Origin: Actinokineospora spheciospongiae
Lineage (GTDB): Bacteria; Actinomycetota; Actinomycetes; Mycobacteriales; Pseudonocardiaceae
DNA: 64,000 nucleotides
Direction of reading: 5' to 3'
Assembly (NCBI RefSeq): GCF_000564855.1
Contig: NZ_AYXG01000103.1
Span: 1-64,000 of the forward strand
The translations under genes were made by a program, and so were the position numbers. Positions 42,791 to 51,564 of this stretch are shown one piece after another. The notes beneath the pieces are model-generated. The model was not told the DNA's origin. It saw nothing but the letters and a program-made list of their open reading frames with translations, and did no database searches. The first letter of the stretch is position 1. Each line of letters opens with the position of its first letter.

Positions 42791-42826
42791 CCGGCCTGCC
42801 CGCGACGGGCGTCGCGGGCAGGCCGG
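42791..42826. terminator. Strong terminator hairpin downstream of rocD
   Basis: A perfect 16-bp stem (42791-42806 / 42811-42826) with a 4-nt loop follows the ornithine aminotransferase stop on the minus strand and precedes the unknown operon. Confidence 0.75.
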
Positions 42827-42849
42827 GGTGCGGGTGGGCGGGAACGGGG

Positions 42850-44064
<1,215 letters not shown>

Positions 44065-44070
44065 GCGACC

Positions 44071-44076
44071 AGGCTA
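44071..44076 (-). promoter_or_regulatory. -10 box for leaderless rocD
   Basis: TAGCCT on the minus strand ends 6 nt before the rocD ATG, the spacing of a leaderless actinobacterial promoter. Confidence 0.5.
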
Positions 44077-44176
44077 GGCGCACGTGGACGTCGGTTTCAG
44101 CCGTCGGGTGTTGCTTGTGGCGTGCATTCGTTGCGCGCTGACCGACTCTGGCGCGGGTTCGTTGCATCCGCCCGGC

Positions 44177-44182
44177 TACGCT
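44177..44182 (+). promoter_or_regulatory. -10 box for leaderless ppk2
   Basis: TACGCT ends 7 nt before the ATG at 44190, consistent with a leaderless transcript of the PPK2 gene. Confidence 0.45.
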
Positions 44183-44189
44183 CTCGGGC

Positions 44190-45035
44190 ATGGCGAAGAA
44201 GACGGTCCCGTCCGTTCGGGACGCGCTGCGGGTGCGCCCCGGTTCGGGCCTGCACCTGGGTCCGCGCGACACCCCGGTGGGCCCGGCGACCAAGGCCGAG
44301 GCGGCCGACCTCCTCGCCGCGACGGGCGAGCGGCTCGCCGTGCTGCAGGAGGCGCTGTACGCGGAGTCCCGCCGCTCGGTGCTGCTGGTGCTGCAGGGCA
44401 TGGACACCTCGGGCAAGGGCGGCACGGTCTCCCACGTCTGCGGGCTGGTCAACCCGCAGGGCCTGCGGGTCACCTCGTTCAAGGCGCCGACCCGGCAGGA
44501 GCTGCGGCACGACTTCCTGTGGCGGGTCCGCAAGCAGGTGCCCCCACCGGGGTACATCGGCGTGTTCGACCGCTCGCACTACGAGGACGTGCTGATCGCG
44601 CGGGTGCAGGAGCTGGTGCCGCGCGAGGTGTGGGACGCGCGGTACTTCGCGATCAACGAGTTCGAGGCCGAGCTGGCCGAGGCGGGGACGACCGTGGTGA
44701 AGGTGTTCCTGCACATCTCCCCGGAGGAGCAGCGGGAGCGGCTGATCGCCCGGCTGGAGACCCCGGCCAAGCAGTGGAAGTACGACCCGGCCGACCTGGT
44801 GGCCCGGTCGCGGTGGACGGAGTACGAGGAGGCCTACCGGGCGGCGCTGGAGCGGTGCGGGACCGCGGCGGCCCCCTGGTACATCGTCCCCGCCGACCGC
44901 AAGTGGTACCGGAACTGGGCCGTGGCGAGCGTGCTGCTGGAGACGCTGGAGGAGCTGGCGCCGACGCCGCCCGAGCCGACCTACGACGTGGCGGCGGAGC
45001 TGGCCAGGATCACCTACGCCGACCCCTGGGGCTGA
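44190..45035 (+). CDS. ppk2: Polyphosphate kinase 2 family protein
   Basis: A 281-residue PPK2-family phosphotransferase that moves phosphate between polyphosphate and nucleotides. Walker A is LQGMDTSGKGG (about 69-79), Walker B/lid residues are GVFDRSHYEDV, and FLHISPEEQRERL and WKYDPADL follow the usual order. Size fits single-domain PPK2. Whether it phosphorylates NMP or NDP cannot be told. A matching terminator hairpin follows. Confidence 0.9.
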   Translation: MAKKTVPSVRDALRVRPGSGLHLGPRDTPVGPATKAEAADLLAATGERLAVLQEALYAESRRSVLLVLQGMDTSGKGGTVSHVCGLVNPQGLRVTSFKAPTRQELRHDFLWRVRKQVPPPGYIGVFDRSHYEDVLIARVQELVPREVWDARYFAINEFEAELAEAGTTVVKVFLHISPEEQRERLIARLETPAKQWKYDPADLVARSRWTEYEEAYRAALERCGTAAAPWYIVPADRKWYRNWAVASVLLETLEELAPTPPEPTYDVAAELARITYADPWG

Positions 45036-45067
45036 TCCCGGGTACCGAGGCGCCGCTCGACTCAGGA

Positions 45068-45112
45068 CGGCGACGGACCCCCGCGTCGTACTCGACGTGG
45101 GGTCCGTCGCCG
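45068..45112. terminator. Terminator hairpin downstream of ppk2
   Basis: A perfect 14-bp stem (45068-45081 / 45099-45112) with a 17-nt loop lies between ppk2 and the convergent Xre gene. Confidence 0.7.
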
Positions 45113-45157
45113 CGCGCGTTCGGTGCCGTCGAGCATCGCGGAGGGCTCCGGGTGGAC

Positions 45158-45976
45158 TCATCCGACGGTGCCCGTCCGTGCCGCGAGATCGGTCAGTGTC
45201 CGTCGGGTGTGTTCCGCGGTGGCCGCGGCCGTCGTGGCGGCGCGCAGCAGTGTCGTGTGCGCGGCGGTGGAGTCGGGGCTTTCCAGGATGACGTGGGTGC
45301 CGTGGTGGTCGATGTGGACCACGGGTGGGAAGTGGTCGATGTGCAGGACCCGGAAACCCGGGTGTGGCGGGAAGGTGGCGGGCAGCAGGCGGATGGTGTT
45401 CGGGGCGGTGTGGCACAGGTGCAGCAACTGCTCGCCCATGACGTCCGCGGGTATCGCGGGGTGGGTGAGGGCACGGGGGTGCAGGAGGAACCGGTCGGTC
45501 GGCGGGGCCGCCGGCTCGGGGGACTGGTGATCACCGATCGGGTGACCGAGGGCGTGGTGGTACGCGGCGGTCCGCAGCGGGCGGGGGATGAGCAGGGGGT
45601 CGAGCCAGGTGGCGGTGTCCGCGACCTCCTCGATCGCGCCGAGCGCGCTCGTCCCGGCGCCGGGGCGGATGATCCACTCGGTCAGGTCGGCGTCGGCGGT
45701 CAGCCGGTAGAGGTGGGGTCGGCGGGCCGGGTCGATGTCGAGCAGGCCGCACAGCCCGCCGATCTCCAGGGCGGTGGGAACGCGGCGGCCCGTCATGACC
45801 CGGTTGAGCATCGCGGGCGACATGGTCATCTGCCCGGCGAGTTCCCGGGTGGTGAGACTGCGGGCCAGCCGAGCGGTGTCGAGTTCGCGGGCCACCAGCA
45901 GTCCCCGCAGGGTCTTCGCGCGGACGCCGTTGCCGTCCGCGCGCGGGGTGTCAAAGGCGGTGCCGTGTTCTGGCAT
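45158..45976 (-). CDS. Xre-family regulator, second of a duplicated pair (272 aa)
   Basis: A 272-residue protein with an N-terminal helix-turn-helix (SLTTRELAGQMTMSPAMLNR, about 40-70) and a C-terminal ligand-like domain reminiscent of DUF5753 (ATWLDPLLIPRPLRTAAYHH near 125, VMGEQLLHLCHTAPNTIRLL near 180). It overlaps the 150-aa gene upstream by 26 nt and is the last gene of a six-gene minus-strand cluster. The His-rich stretch HIDHFPPVVHIDHHGTH near 215 is notable and could bind a metal. Confidence 0.72.
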   Translation of the reverse strand: MPEHGTAFDTPRADGNGVRAKTLRGLLVARELDTARLARSLTTRELAGQMTMSPAMLNRVMTGRRVPTALEIGGLCGLLDIDPARRPHLYRLTADADLTEWIIRPGAGTSALGAIEEVADTATWLDPLLIPRPLRTAAYHHALGHPIGDHQSPEPAAPPTDRFLLHPRALTHPAIPADVMGEQLLHLCHTAPNTIRLLPATFPPHPGFRVLHIDHFPPVVHIDHHGTHVILESPDSTAAHTTLLRAATTAAATAEHTRRTLTDLAARTGTVG

Positions 45977-46403
45977 GGGTGCGGGTTCCTCGTGGTCGTT
46001 CGTCGGGTTGGGGTGCGGTGGTGGGGGTCAGGAGTGCGGCTTGTCGTCGCTGTGCGGCGGTGAGGAGTTCTTCGAGCCGGGCGGGGAGCCAGGGTTCGGC
46101 TGGTTCGTCTGGGAAGGTGTTCAACAGGTGGGTCGTCTCCCGCCAGCCGTCGGCCATCCGGACCCAGACGAGGTCCGATGCCGCGACCCAGCGGCCGAGG
46201 AAGACCTGCCCGGTCCCGGTCTCGTCCATCACCACGAATTCCCGGTGCCCGTCGCCGAGGCGGTAGCCCCCGATGACCGTGTCACCGGCCCGGCGGGCGA
46301 GCAGGTTCCACCCATCGGCCAGCAGTTCGCGGCGCAACTCCACCGGGGAGACGGCATCCGCGCCGGACACCACACGCGAGTACCGCGCGTTCATCGTTGC
46401 CAT
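45951..46403 (-). CDS. Small partner protein of Xre regulator (150 aa)
   Basis: A 150-residue protein of unknown family. The core RAGDTVIGGYRLGDG followed by FVVMDE resembles AAGDTVIAVFRG and LILVDR in the 121-aa protein at 47276-47641, so the two appear paralogous. The ATG at 46403 is chosen for GGAAGGG upstream. It lies 33 bp downstream of one Xre gene and overlaps the next, so it belongs to the operon. Such small partners commonly modulate the adjacent regulator in the WhiJ-like systems. Confidence 0.6.
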   Translation of the reverse strand: MATMNARYSRVVSGADAVSPVELRRELLADGWNLLARRAGDTVIGGYRLGDGHREFVVMDETGTGQVFLGRWVAASDLVWVRMADGWRETTHLLNTFPDEPAEPWLPARLEELLTAAQRRQAALLTPTTAPQPDERPRGTRTHARTRHRL

Positions 46404-46436
46404 GGTGAAGGCCCTTCCAGTCAATGGCGTGGGTGG

Positions 46437-47279
46437 TCACGGGTACAGGCCTGCGGTGCGTTCGTGGTCGGCGGCGAAGCGGGTCAGCAGATCGACGCTG
46501 TCGTCCGGGGAGGCCGCGATCGAGAGCAGCCCGTGCAGCGTGTCCTCGACCACCCGCGTGTCGGCGGGGTCGTCGAGCAGTCCGGAGGCGGCGTCGGAGT
46601 GCAGGTGCACGACGGTGGGGGCGTCGGTGATCCGGTACACCGCGCAGTCGCCCGGGGACCGGTACCCGCCTTCCCGGAACGGGACCACCCGCACCGCCAC
46701 CGGCCTGCCCCGCACCAAGGCCACCAGGTGCCGCAACTGCTGTGCCATCGCCGTCGGACCGCCGACGGGGCGACGCAGGACGGCTTCGTCGAGGATGAGG
46801 GTGCGGTCGGGTTGGGTGGGGTCCAGCAGGATCTCGCGCCTGCGCCCCGCGCGGGTCAGGGCCGCGTGTTCCTCGTGGCGGCGGTGCCAGCACAACGCCC
46901 GGGTGTAGTGCGGGGTCTGGGCGACCAGCGGAAGTGCGGTCGCGGAGAACTCGACCACCGACCGGGCACTCGCTTCGAGTACCGCCACCGCCTCGTCGTG
47001 CGGCCCGAAAGCCCCCGGAACCTGCCACCACCCGGTGGCGGGTTGCCCCTGGGCGAGGGCCAGCACCTGGGCACGCTCATCCGGCGGCGGCTGGTAGACG
47101 GCCAACGCGGCGCCCACCTCCACTGGACCGAAGGGGCGTTTGGCGTTCTCCGACCGGTTCACCGCCGCCGAGGACATCCCCAACCGGGGCGCGGCCTGCC
47201 GGGTCGTGAGTCCACGATCGCGACGGCACCGGGCCAGGGCCATGCCCAACACCCGATGACGGATGTGCACGTCCGTCAT
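46437..47279 (-). CDS. Xre regulator with DUF5753-like domain (280 aa)
   Basis: A 280-residue relative of the regulator at 12045-12872. The helix-turn-helix (RGLTTRQAAPRLGMSSAAVN, about 22-45) is followed by the DUF5753 features FSATALPLVAQTPHYTRA, ILDEAVLRRPVGG and VAVRVVPFREGGY. The ATG overlaps the stop of the 121-aa gene (ATGA). Members of this family control development or secondary metabolism together with small partners. Confidence 0.8.
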   Translation of the reverse strand: MTDVHIRHRVLGMALARCRRDRGLTTRQAAPRLGMSSAAVNRSENAKRPFGPVEVGAALAVYQPPPDERAQVLALAQGQPATGWWQVPGAFGPHDEAVAVLEASARSVVEFSATALPLVAQTPHYTRALCWHRRHEEHAALTRAGRRREILLDPTQPDRTLILDEAVLRRPVGGPTAMAQQLRHLVALVRGRPVAVRVVPFREGGYRSPGDCAVYRITDAPTVVHLHSDAASGLLDDPADTRVVEDTLHGLLSIAASPDDSVDLLTRFAADHERTAGLYP

Positions 47280-47641
47280 CGCACCCCGCCCCGCTCGCGC
47301 CCGGCCGCGGAGCGGCCTGCCCAAGAGGTGTTCGGCGTTCGGGGCGATGCTGTTCCGGCGAGCCACGCCCGGGCGATCGTGGTCAGCCCCCGGTCGTCGG
47401 CCCACTGCAACCCCAGGGGTTTCGGGATCGTGGCCACCACCGGCTGAGGGCCCTCGATCACCACACCGGGAAACCGGCGGTCCACGAGGATGAGGACACG
47501 CTTTTCCTCGATGCAGACCCCCCGGAACACTGCGATCACGGTGTCCCCGGCCGCGAGGCGGAACGTGTGCCCGCCCTCGAAGACCCGCGAGCACGCCGCC
47601 CGACCGATCCGGGCGGACGGGGTCAGGAACCGCGTCGTCAC
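47276..47641 (-). CDS. Small partner protein of Xre regulator (121 aa)
   Basis: A 121-residue protein starting at GTG 47641, which overlaps the stop of the Cys-rich gene (GTGA). The segment RLAAGDTVIAVFRGVCIEEK followed by LILVDRRFPGVVIEG looks like a small beta barrel and matches the 150-aa protein around AGDTVI. The C-terminus is basic. It is translationally coupled to the downstream Xre gene. Function unknown. Confidence 0.6.
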   Translation of the reverse strand: MTTRFLTPSARIGRAACSRVFEGGHTFRLAAGDTVIAVFRGVCIEEKRVLILVDRRFPGVVIEGPQPVVATIPKPLGLQWADDRGLTTIARAWLAGTASPRTPNTSWAGRSAAGRERGGVR

Positions 47642-47928
47642 CGGCCACCCCCGCACCAGGCCGGTCCGCCCGGGAACAACAACCGCACCAACGCGCAGGC
47701 ACACCACGAACACAGGAACAAGTTCGGCGGGCGATGTGGCCCCACCAGGTCCACCGGAACCCGGCACGTGCTCCACACCCAGTCATCGACACCATCCGGA
47801 GGGGGACACCGCACGACGTGCACCTCGTCCGGGAAGTGGGAGTTCGACCCCCACCAGACCACGGATCGCCCACCCGGATCACCGACCCCGCCGGGCATCA
47901 CCGGTGTCCGCGACGCACTGCTCACCAC
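47638..47928 (-). CDS. Cysteine-rich small protein (96 aa)
   Basis: A 96-residue protein starting at GTG 47928, just after the stop of the 45-aa gene, and ending in a GTGA overlap with the 121-aa gene. It has seven cysteines (VRCPPP, WSTCRVP, then CSWCACALV and a last WCGGGR) with two histidines between, compatible with a zinc site. Coupling on both sides supports it being real. No family recognised. Confidence 0.55.
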   Translation of the reverse strand: MVSSASRTPVMPGGVGDPGGRSVVWWGSNSHFPDEVHVVRCPPPDGVDDWVWSTCRVPVDLVGPHRPPNLFLCSWCACALVRLLFPGGPAWCGGGR

Positions 47929-47929
47929 G

Positions 47930-48067
47930 TCATCGCCTCCTTGCCGCCACCAGGTACACGGACAAGGCTTCGTTGACCTGGGCCAGGCCACCCAAGAGCA
48001 CCTGGTCATCTCTCCAGGGGTTGTCCGACTCAGCGGCATTGGAGGGCATGTCGTTCGGGTCAGCCAT
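47930..48067 (-). CDS. Very small protein (45 aa) heading the cluster
   Basis: A 45-codon frame starting ATG at 48067 (MADPNDMPSN...) with a predicted helix DDQVLLGGLAQVNEALSVYL and a basic end (AARRR). Its stop is one base before the GTG of the Cys-rich gene, and AAGGAGG within its 3' end provides that gene's ribosome-binding site. The tight spacing is the main support. Confidence 0.5.
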   Translation of the reverse strand: MADPNDMPSNAAESDNPWRDDQVLLGGLAQVNEALSVYLVAARRR

Positions 48068-48134
48068 GGGAACGCATCCGTTCTGTGGCAAGGAACAAAT
48101 TGGAAGTAGTGGCGGTCAGAACGCGGCTGTTGCT

Positions 48135-48347
48135 CTACGACTGCTCGCCTAACCGCTCCGGTAATGCGGGATGAGCCTTGGCGGCTTGGCGCAGCTTGCG
48201 GATGGCGCTGTCGGCTCCGTTGATCTCGCGCGGCTCACCCAGGGACGTCACCGCCCAAGTCGCTCGCGCCACGGCCGCCAGCTCCGTGAGCGTCAGCGAC
48301 ACCGTCACGGATGCCTCAGGTTCACTCCGGGGCTTCCTGCGCGGCAT
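48135..48347 (-). CDS. Small hypothetical protein (70 aa)
   Basis: A 70-residue protein: basic N-terminus (MPRRKPRSE), then a beta/alpha segment (ASVTVSLTLTELAAVARATW) and a basic helix (NGADSAIRKLRQAAKAHPAL). It may bind DNA, like small partners found beside resolvase-like genes in actinobacteria. It overlaps the 3' end of the frameshifted resolvase-like gene by 43 nt and lies 67 bp upstream of the six-gene cluster. Confidence 0.5.
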   Translation of the reverse strand: MPRRKPRSEPEASVTVSLTLTELAAVARATWAVTSLGEPREINGADSAIRKLRQAAKAHPALPERLGEQS

Positions 48348-48894
48348 GCCCCCACACCGGCGCTCCAGGCCCGCGACTGGCGACCGGACAGCGCTCGCTC
48401 GACGTCCGGGGGCAAGCCGCCGTCCATGCCCCACGGCTCGACGTCCCGCAGCACCAGCTCCCGCACCAACGAGGCCACCACCTCCACCCGGTGCGACAGG
48501 TGACCGCCGTCGAGCACCACCACGGCGGCGACTTGGCGCTCGTCGAGGCATTGAGCAGGCCCGTGAAGCCTGGCCGCTCATCGGCCTCCAGGACCCCCGA
48601 ACAGACGTCGGTGAACACCGTCCACAGCTCCCAGCCCTCCCGGGCACACCAGCTCGCCAAGGTCTCCTTGCAGCCTTCCAGGTAGCCCGGCCGGTCACTG
48701 CCACTGCGGACGTAGCCGAAGACCACCTCCGCCGGGGCGCAGCCTCCCTGAAGGCAGGCGGACCGGTTGCCCTCTGCCGAACACGCGGGGTACGGCTCGT
48801 GCGCTGCTGACTGGCAACCTGACGTGAGGTCATCCGTCTCGGCTCCCTGGCTCGGGGGTGAGGGTGGCACCCGCCGCCCCGGGGCGGGGTTCAA
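48305..48894 (-). pseudogene. Frameshifted resolvase-like recombinase
   Basis: The N-terminal part (VVFGYVRSGSD, then ETLASWCAREGWELWTVFTD and RPGFTGLLNA) looks like a serine-recombinase catalytic domain, including the Ser in the YVRS position. After LLNA the frame is lost near 48555; a shifted frame continues LDERQVAAVVVLDGGHLSH and reads to a stop at 48305. One missing C in the minus-strand GCC-TCGACG stretch would restore a single frame. It is therefore a pseudogene, a sequencing error, or rarely a programmed shift. The start is uncertain. Confidence 0.55.
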
Positions 48895-48985
48895 GGCAGC
48901 GGGTGCCTGACCACGAGTTTTGTGTGCTTCACTGGGTGCAGTCGATCGGTCGCGGCCAGTTGTGAAGAACTGTCAAGGAGCGGCA

Positions 48986-50272
48986 GTGCCCGGGAATGCT
49001 GAGCTAGGAGCAGTGCTCCGCGAACTGCGGACAGCACGGGGGTTGACATTGGGTGCTGTCGCTAGCCAGGTCCGCTGTGCACCGTCGTTGCTCTCGTACG
49101 TCGAGAGTGGCCAACGTCAGCTCCACGAGTGGCTTGCGGCCAAGCTGGACGAGGTCTACGGCACAGGTGGTGTAGTGGTCTCGCTCCTGCACGGCACCGT
49201 CACCATGTCTGATTCGCCCCCATTTAGGGTACCTTCTGAGAGCGATGTGTTCGTTGTGTCGCTGCTTGGAGGTGAAGCGATGCCGCTCTCACGGCGAGAA
49301 CTGCTGGCCTCTCTGAGCGTTGGTGTCGCAGGTACGGTGCTGAACCGCCGCTTCGAGAGAGTGGTTGAAGCGCTTGATATGACCACCGATCCGCTTGACC
49401 ACTTCGCCGCAACCTATAACGGCTTCCAAGTTGCTACCCGGTCGCTTCATCCTCACCGGTTGATTGACGGCCTGACCGGCAGCGTGGCCGTCTTGGACGG
49501 ACTTCGCCGCCGCGCAGGCAGCAAGGAACAGTCCCAGTACCACCAGATGCAGGCGCGCTTCGCTGAAAGTCTCAGTTGGCTCAGCGAGGAGGCAGGCGAC
49601 CTACCGAGCGCGATGTACTGGATCGACCGAGCCTCCCAGTGGGGTCAAGCCGCTGACTGGCACGCCATGTCCGCGTACGGGTTCGTGCGACGCTCCATGA
49701 TGGTCGTCAGCTTCTCAGGAAACGGCCGCCGGGCTATCGACAACGCCACAACGGTCATCTCCCAGTCCCAGTCGTCGCCACGGATGCGGGGCTTGGCTGC
49801 CAAACAGATAGCCTTCGGCCATGCGCTGCTCGGCGACCAGGAGGCAAGCACGCGCGCCCTCGACCAAGCCGTGACGCTGCTGTCCAAGCCGGTCCAGGGC
49901 GGTGATGCGCTGCTGGGACAACGCAGCGTCTTGACCGAAGACCTCTTCACGATCTTCCAGACCACCTGCGACATCTACCTAGGCCGCGGTGAGCAGGCCA
50001 TTGCCAGCCTGGCACCGCGCCTGGACAGCTTGTCGTCTTCTTCGGCTCGTACTGCCACGATCACCAGAGCCAAGGTGGCTCGGGCCTACGCCAACATCGG
50101 GCAACCCGAAGAAGCCGCGCACCACGCCTTGGCTGCTCTCGATGACATTGAAGCAGTCGGCTCACAGTCGGCCCGAGCCGAACTGGGGCGAGCAGCCCGT
50201 ACCTTCGCCCGCTGGCGAGGTCGTGAGGACATGCAGGCTGTGCTCCGCCGTTTGCAAGTCAGGACCGTTTGA
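48986..50272 (+). CDS. Xre regulator with TPR-like C-terminus
   Basis: A 428-residue protein: helix-turn-helix at about 5-55 (LRELRTARGLTLGAVASQ, then APSLLSYVESGQRQLHEW) and a helical tetratricopeptide-like region from about 130 to the end (VARAYANIGQPEEAAHHAL). Such regulators often respond to peptides or gamma-butyrolactone-like signals. The GTG at 48986 has AAGGAG upstream. Its 3' end overlaps the convergent peptidase E gene by 14 nt. Codon GC is lower than in the core genes, fitting an accessory region. Confidence 0.78.
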   Translation: MPGNAELGAVLRELRTARGLTLGAVASQVRCAPSLLSYVESGQRQLHEWLAAKLDEVYGTGGVVVSLLHGTVTMSDSPPFRVPSESDVFVVSLLGGEAMPLSRRELLASLSVGVAGTVLNRRFERVVEALDMTTDPLDHFAATYNGFQVATRSLHPHRLIDGLTGSVAVLDGLRRRAGSKEQSQYHQMQARFAESLSWLSEEAGDLPSAMYWIDRASQWGQAADWHAMSAYGFVRRSMMVVSFSGNGRRAIDNATTVISQSQSSPRMRGLAAKQIAFGHALLGDQEASTRALDQAVTLLSKPVQGGDALLGQRSVLTEDLFTIFQTTCDIYLGRGEQAIASLAPRLDSLSSSSARTATITRAKVARAYANIGQPEEAAHHALAALDDIEAVGSQSARAELGRAARTFARWRGREDMQAVLRRLQVRTV

Positions 50273-50975
50273 GGCGAGTTACGTCCAGTGGCTCCTCGTG
50301 GACATCGCTGCCGTTCGCTGTCACCCGGTAAGCCCCGGCGTGCTTGCGGTCGCTGATCGCGCGCACCAACTCGTGGCCTTGGAAGTGCAGTCCGGCTCCA
50401 GTGTCCATGGCATAACCCTCTGACGGCAGTTCTCCTGCTCGCATCGCGCCCTCAAATACTTGGCGGCGGTCGCCGTAGTGCACAGCGTTGCTGTACGGCA
50501 GCAGGCCCAGGCCGTCCCGGTGTGCCTGTACCTCACCGAACGAGTCGGTGACACCGCCAGCAAACCAGCACAGCGAACCCGCGGACTCTCCACCGAGGAT
50601 GACACCGTGCTCGTAGCAGTCACGAAGCACCTGATCAAGGCCATGCTCCCGCCAGACCTCCAGAGCCTTGGCCACGTTGCCACGATCGACCCAGACAAGG
50701 GTTTTCTCACCGAGAAAACGTGCCAAGTCGCGCGGCCGGTCGTCGGCCGACAGCGCGAGATGACTTGTCTCTACATCGGTGTCGGCGAAGGCCGCGTAAA
50801 AGCTCTCGATGCTGGCCGTGTCGTCATCGCTGGCGGTCGGGATGAAGCAGACCTTGGGCTTGGTCAGGTTGCCTGCCAACTCGAAGGCGTATCGGAAGAC
50901 CGGAGACGGTTGCCAGGGGTCACGGGCACGGTTGAAGCCCATACAGGTGGCGAGGATGTGCGATGCAGCGGTCAC
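50259..50975 (-). CDS. Peptidase E-like (S51 family) serine hydrolase
   Basis: A 238-residue protein of the class I glutamine-amidotransferase-like fold, peptidase family S51. The nucleophile Ser is in LGGESAGSLCWF, with an upstream oxyanion segment VDRGN; DGLGLLPYSNAVHYG carries a likely catalytic His. Family members cleave Asp-X dipeptides or act on cyanophycin-like peptides. The GTG start lies in an AT-rich divergent promoter region shared with the small gene at 51020. Confidence 0.8.
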   Translation of the reverse strand: MTAASHILATCMGFNRARDPWQPSPVFRYAFELAGNLTKPKVCFIPTASDDDTASIESFYAAFADTDVETSHLALSADDRPRDLARFLGEKTLVWVDRGNVAKALEVWREHGLDQVLRDCYEHGVILGGESAGSLCWFAGGVTDSFGEVQAHRDGLGLLPYSNAVHYGDRRQVFEGAMRAGELPSEGYAMDTGAGLHFQGHELVRAISDRKHAGAYRVTANGSDVHEEPLDVTRLKRS

Positions 50976-50985
50976 AACACATATC

Positions 50986-51013
50986 TTACAACGTAATCCG
51001 ATAGTGTTATCAT
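50986..51013 (+). promoter_or_regulatory. Promoter for leaderless small gene
   Basis: TTACAA (50986-50991) and TATCAT (51008-51013) are 16 bp apart, and TATCAT ends 6 nt before the ATG at 51020, so transcription would start at the start codon. The segment is markedly AT-rich for this window. Confidence 0.55.
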
Positions 51014-51019
51014 GACAGT

Positions 51020-51373
51020 ATGGGTTCAGATGACACTGGCCCAGTGGGATTAATTGGTCGAGTTAGACATGTAGACGAAGAGCGTAAATTCGCCGATATT
51101 GAGTTGCAAAATGGGAATATCATCAGTTGCGAGATTGACGAAGAAGACGAGACGACCACTTCGCCAGGGCAACCCCTGTCAACGACCCGGAGTGGATGGG
51201 CTACTACGACGACGCCCAGCACGCAGGAGACACCGGACACGCCCTGTTCGACCTTGCCATCAGCGACCATTCCCCCACCGAAGCCCGTGCCCGCCTCACC
51301 GCCGCGGTCGACGGCCACACCGCCGAGTTCACTCGCTCCAAGGCCATCTCCAGCATCAAGCTCGCCTCACTGA
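51020..51373 (+). CDS. Small AT-rich gene running into foreign frame (up to 117 aa)
   Basis: The first about 45 residues (MGSDDTGPVGLIGRVRHVD, then EERKFADIELQNGNIISCEI, ending DEEDE) look natural, with a small beta-barrel-like pattern. After about 51160 the frame becomes Thr/Pro-rich and overlaps, in another frame, a conserved regulator remnant, so the true C-terminus is probably lost. A good leaderless promoter precedes it. Function unknown. Confidence 0.35.
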   Translation: MGSDDTGPVGLIGRVRHVDEERKFADIELQNGNIISCEIDEEDETTTSPGQPLSTTRSGWATTTTPSTQETPDTPCSTLPSATIPPPKPVPASPPRSTATPPSSLAPRPSPASSSPH

Positions 51374-51564
51374 CCATGGCCACCGGCGAGCCCGCCGAAG
51401 CCACTGCGATCGGTATCGCGGCCCTCGACACCGCGGGCACCATTCGGTCCTGCCGCGCCGCCGACGACCTGCGTCAGCTCTCCGGCTTCGCAGCACGCCA
51501 TCACGCCACCTCAGGGACAAGCGAGTTGCGTCACCGCATCGCCGCTCTCACCACCGTCTCGTGA
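51178..51564 (+). pseudogene. Truncated TPR-type regulator, C-terminal remnant
   Basis: From VNDPEWMGYYDDAQHAGDTG to the stop this matches the C-terminal end of actinobacterial Xre/TPR regulators (TGHALFDLAI, then KLASLTMATGEPAEATAIGI and RAADDLRQLSGFAARH). The N-terminal helix-turn-helix and most repeats are missing; instead the AT-rich gene at 51020 joins it near 51165-51178. An ATG at 51196 could still give a 122-aa product. Its stop overlaps the GTG of the phosphotransferase gene. Confidence 0.6.

Noticed and set aside
47281-47310. CCCCGCTCGCGCCCGG, similar to the CRISPR repeat core
   Set aside because: It lies inside the coding end of the 121-aa gene and lacks the second half of the palindrome; likely chance in GC-rich DNA.
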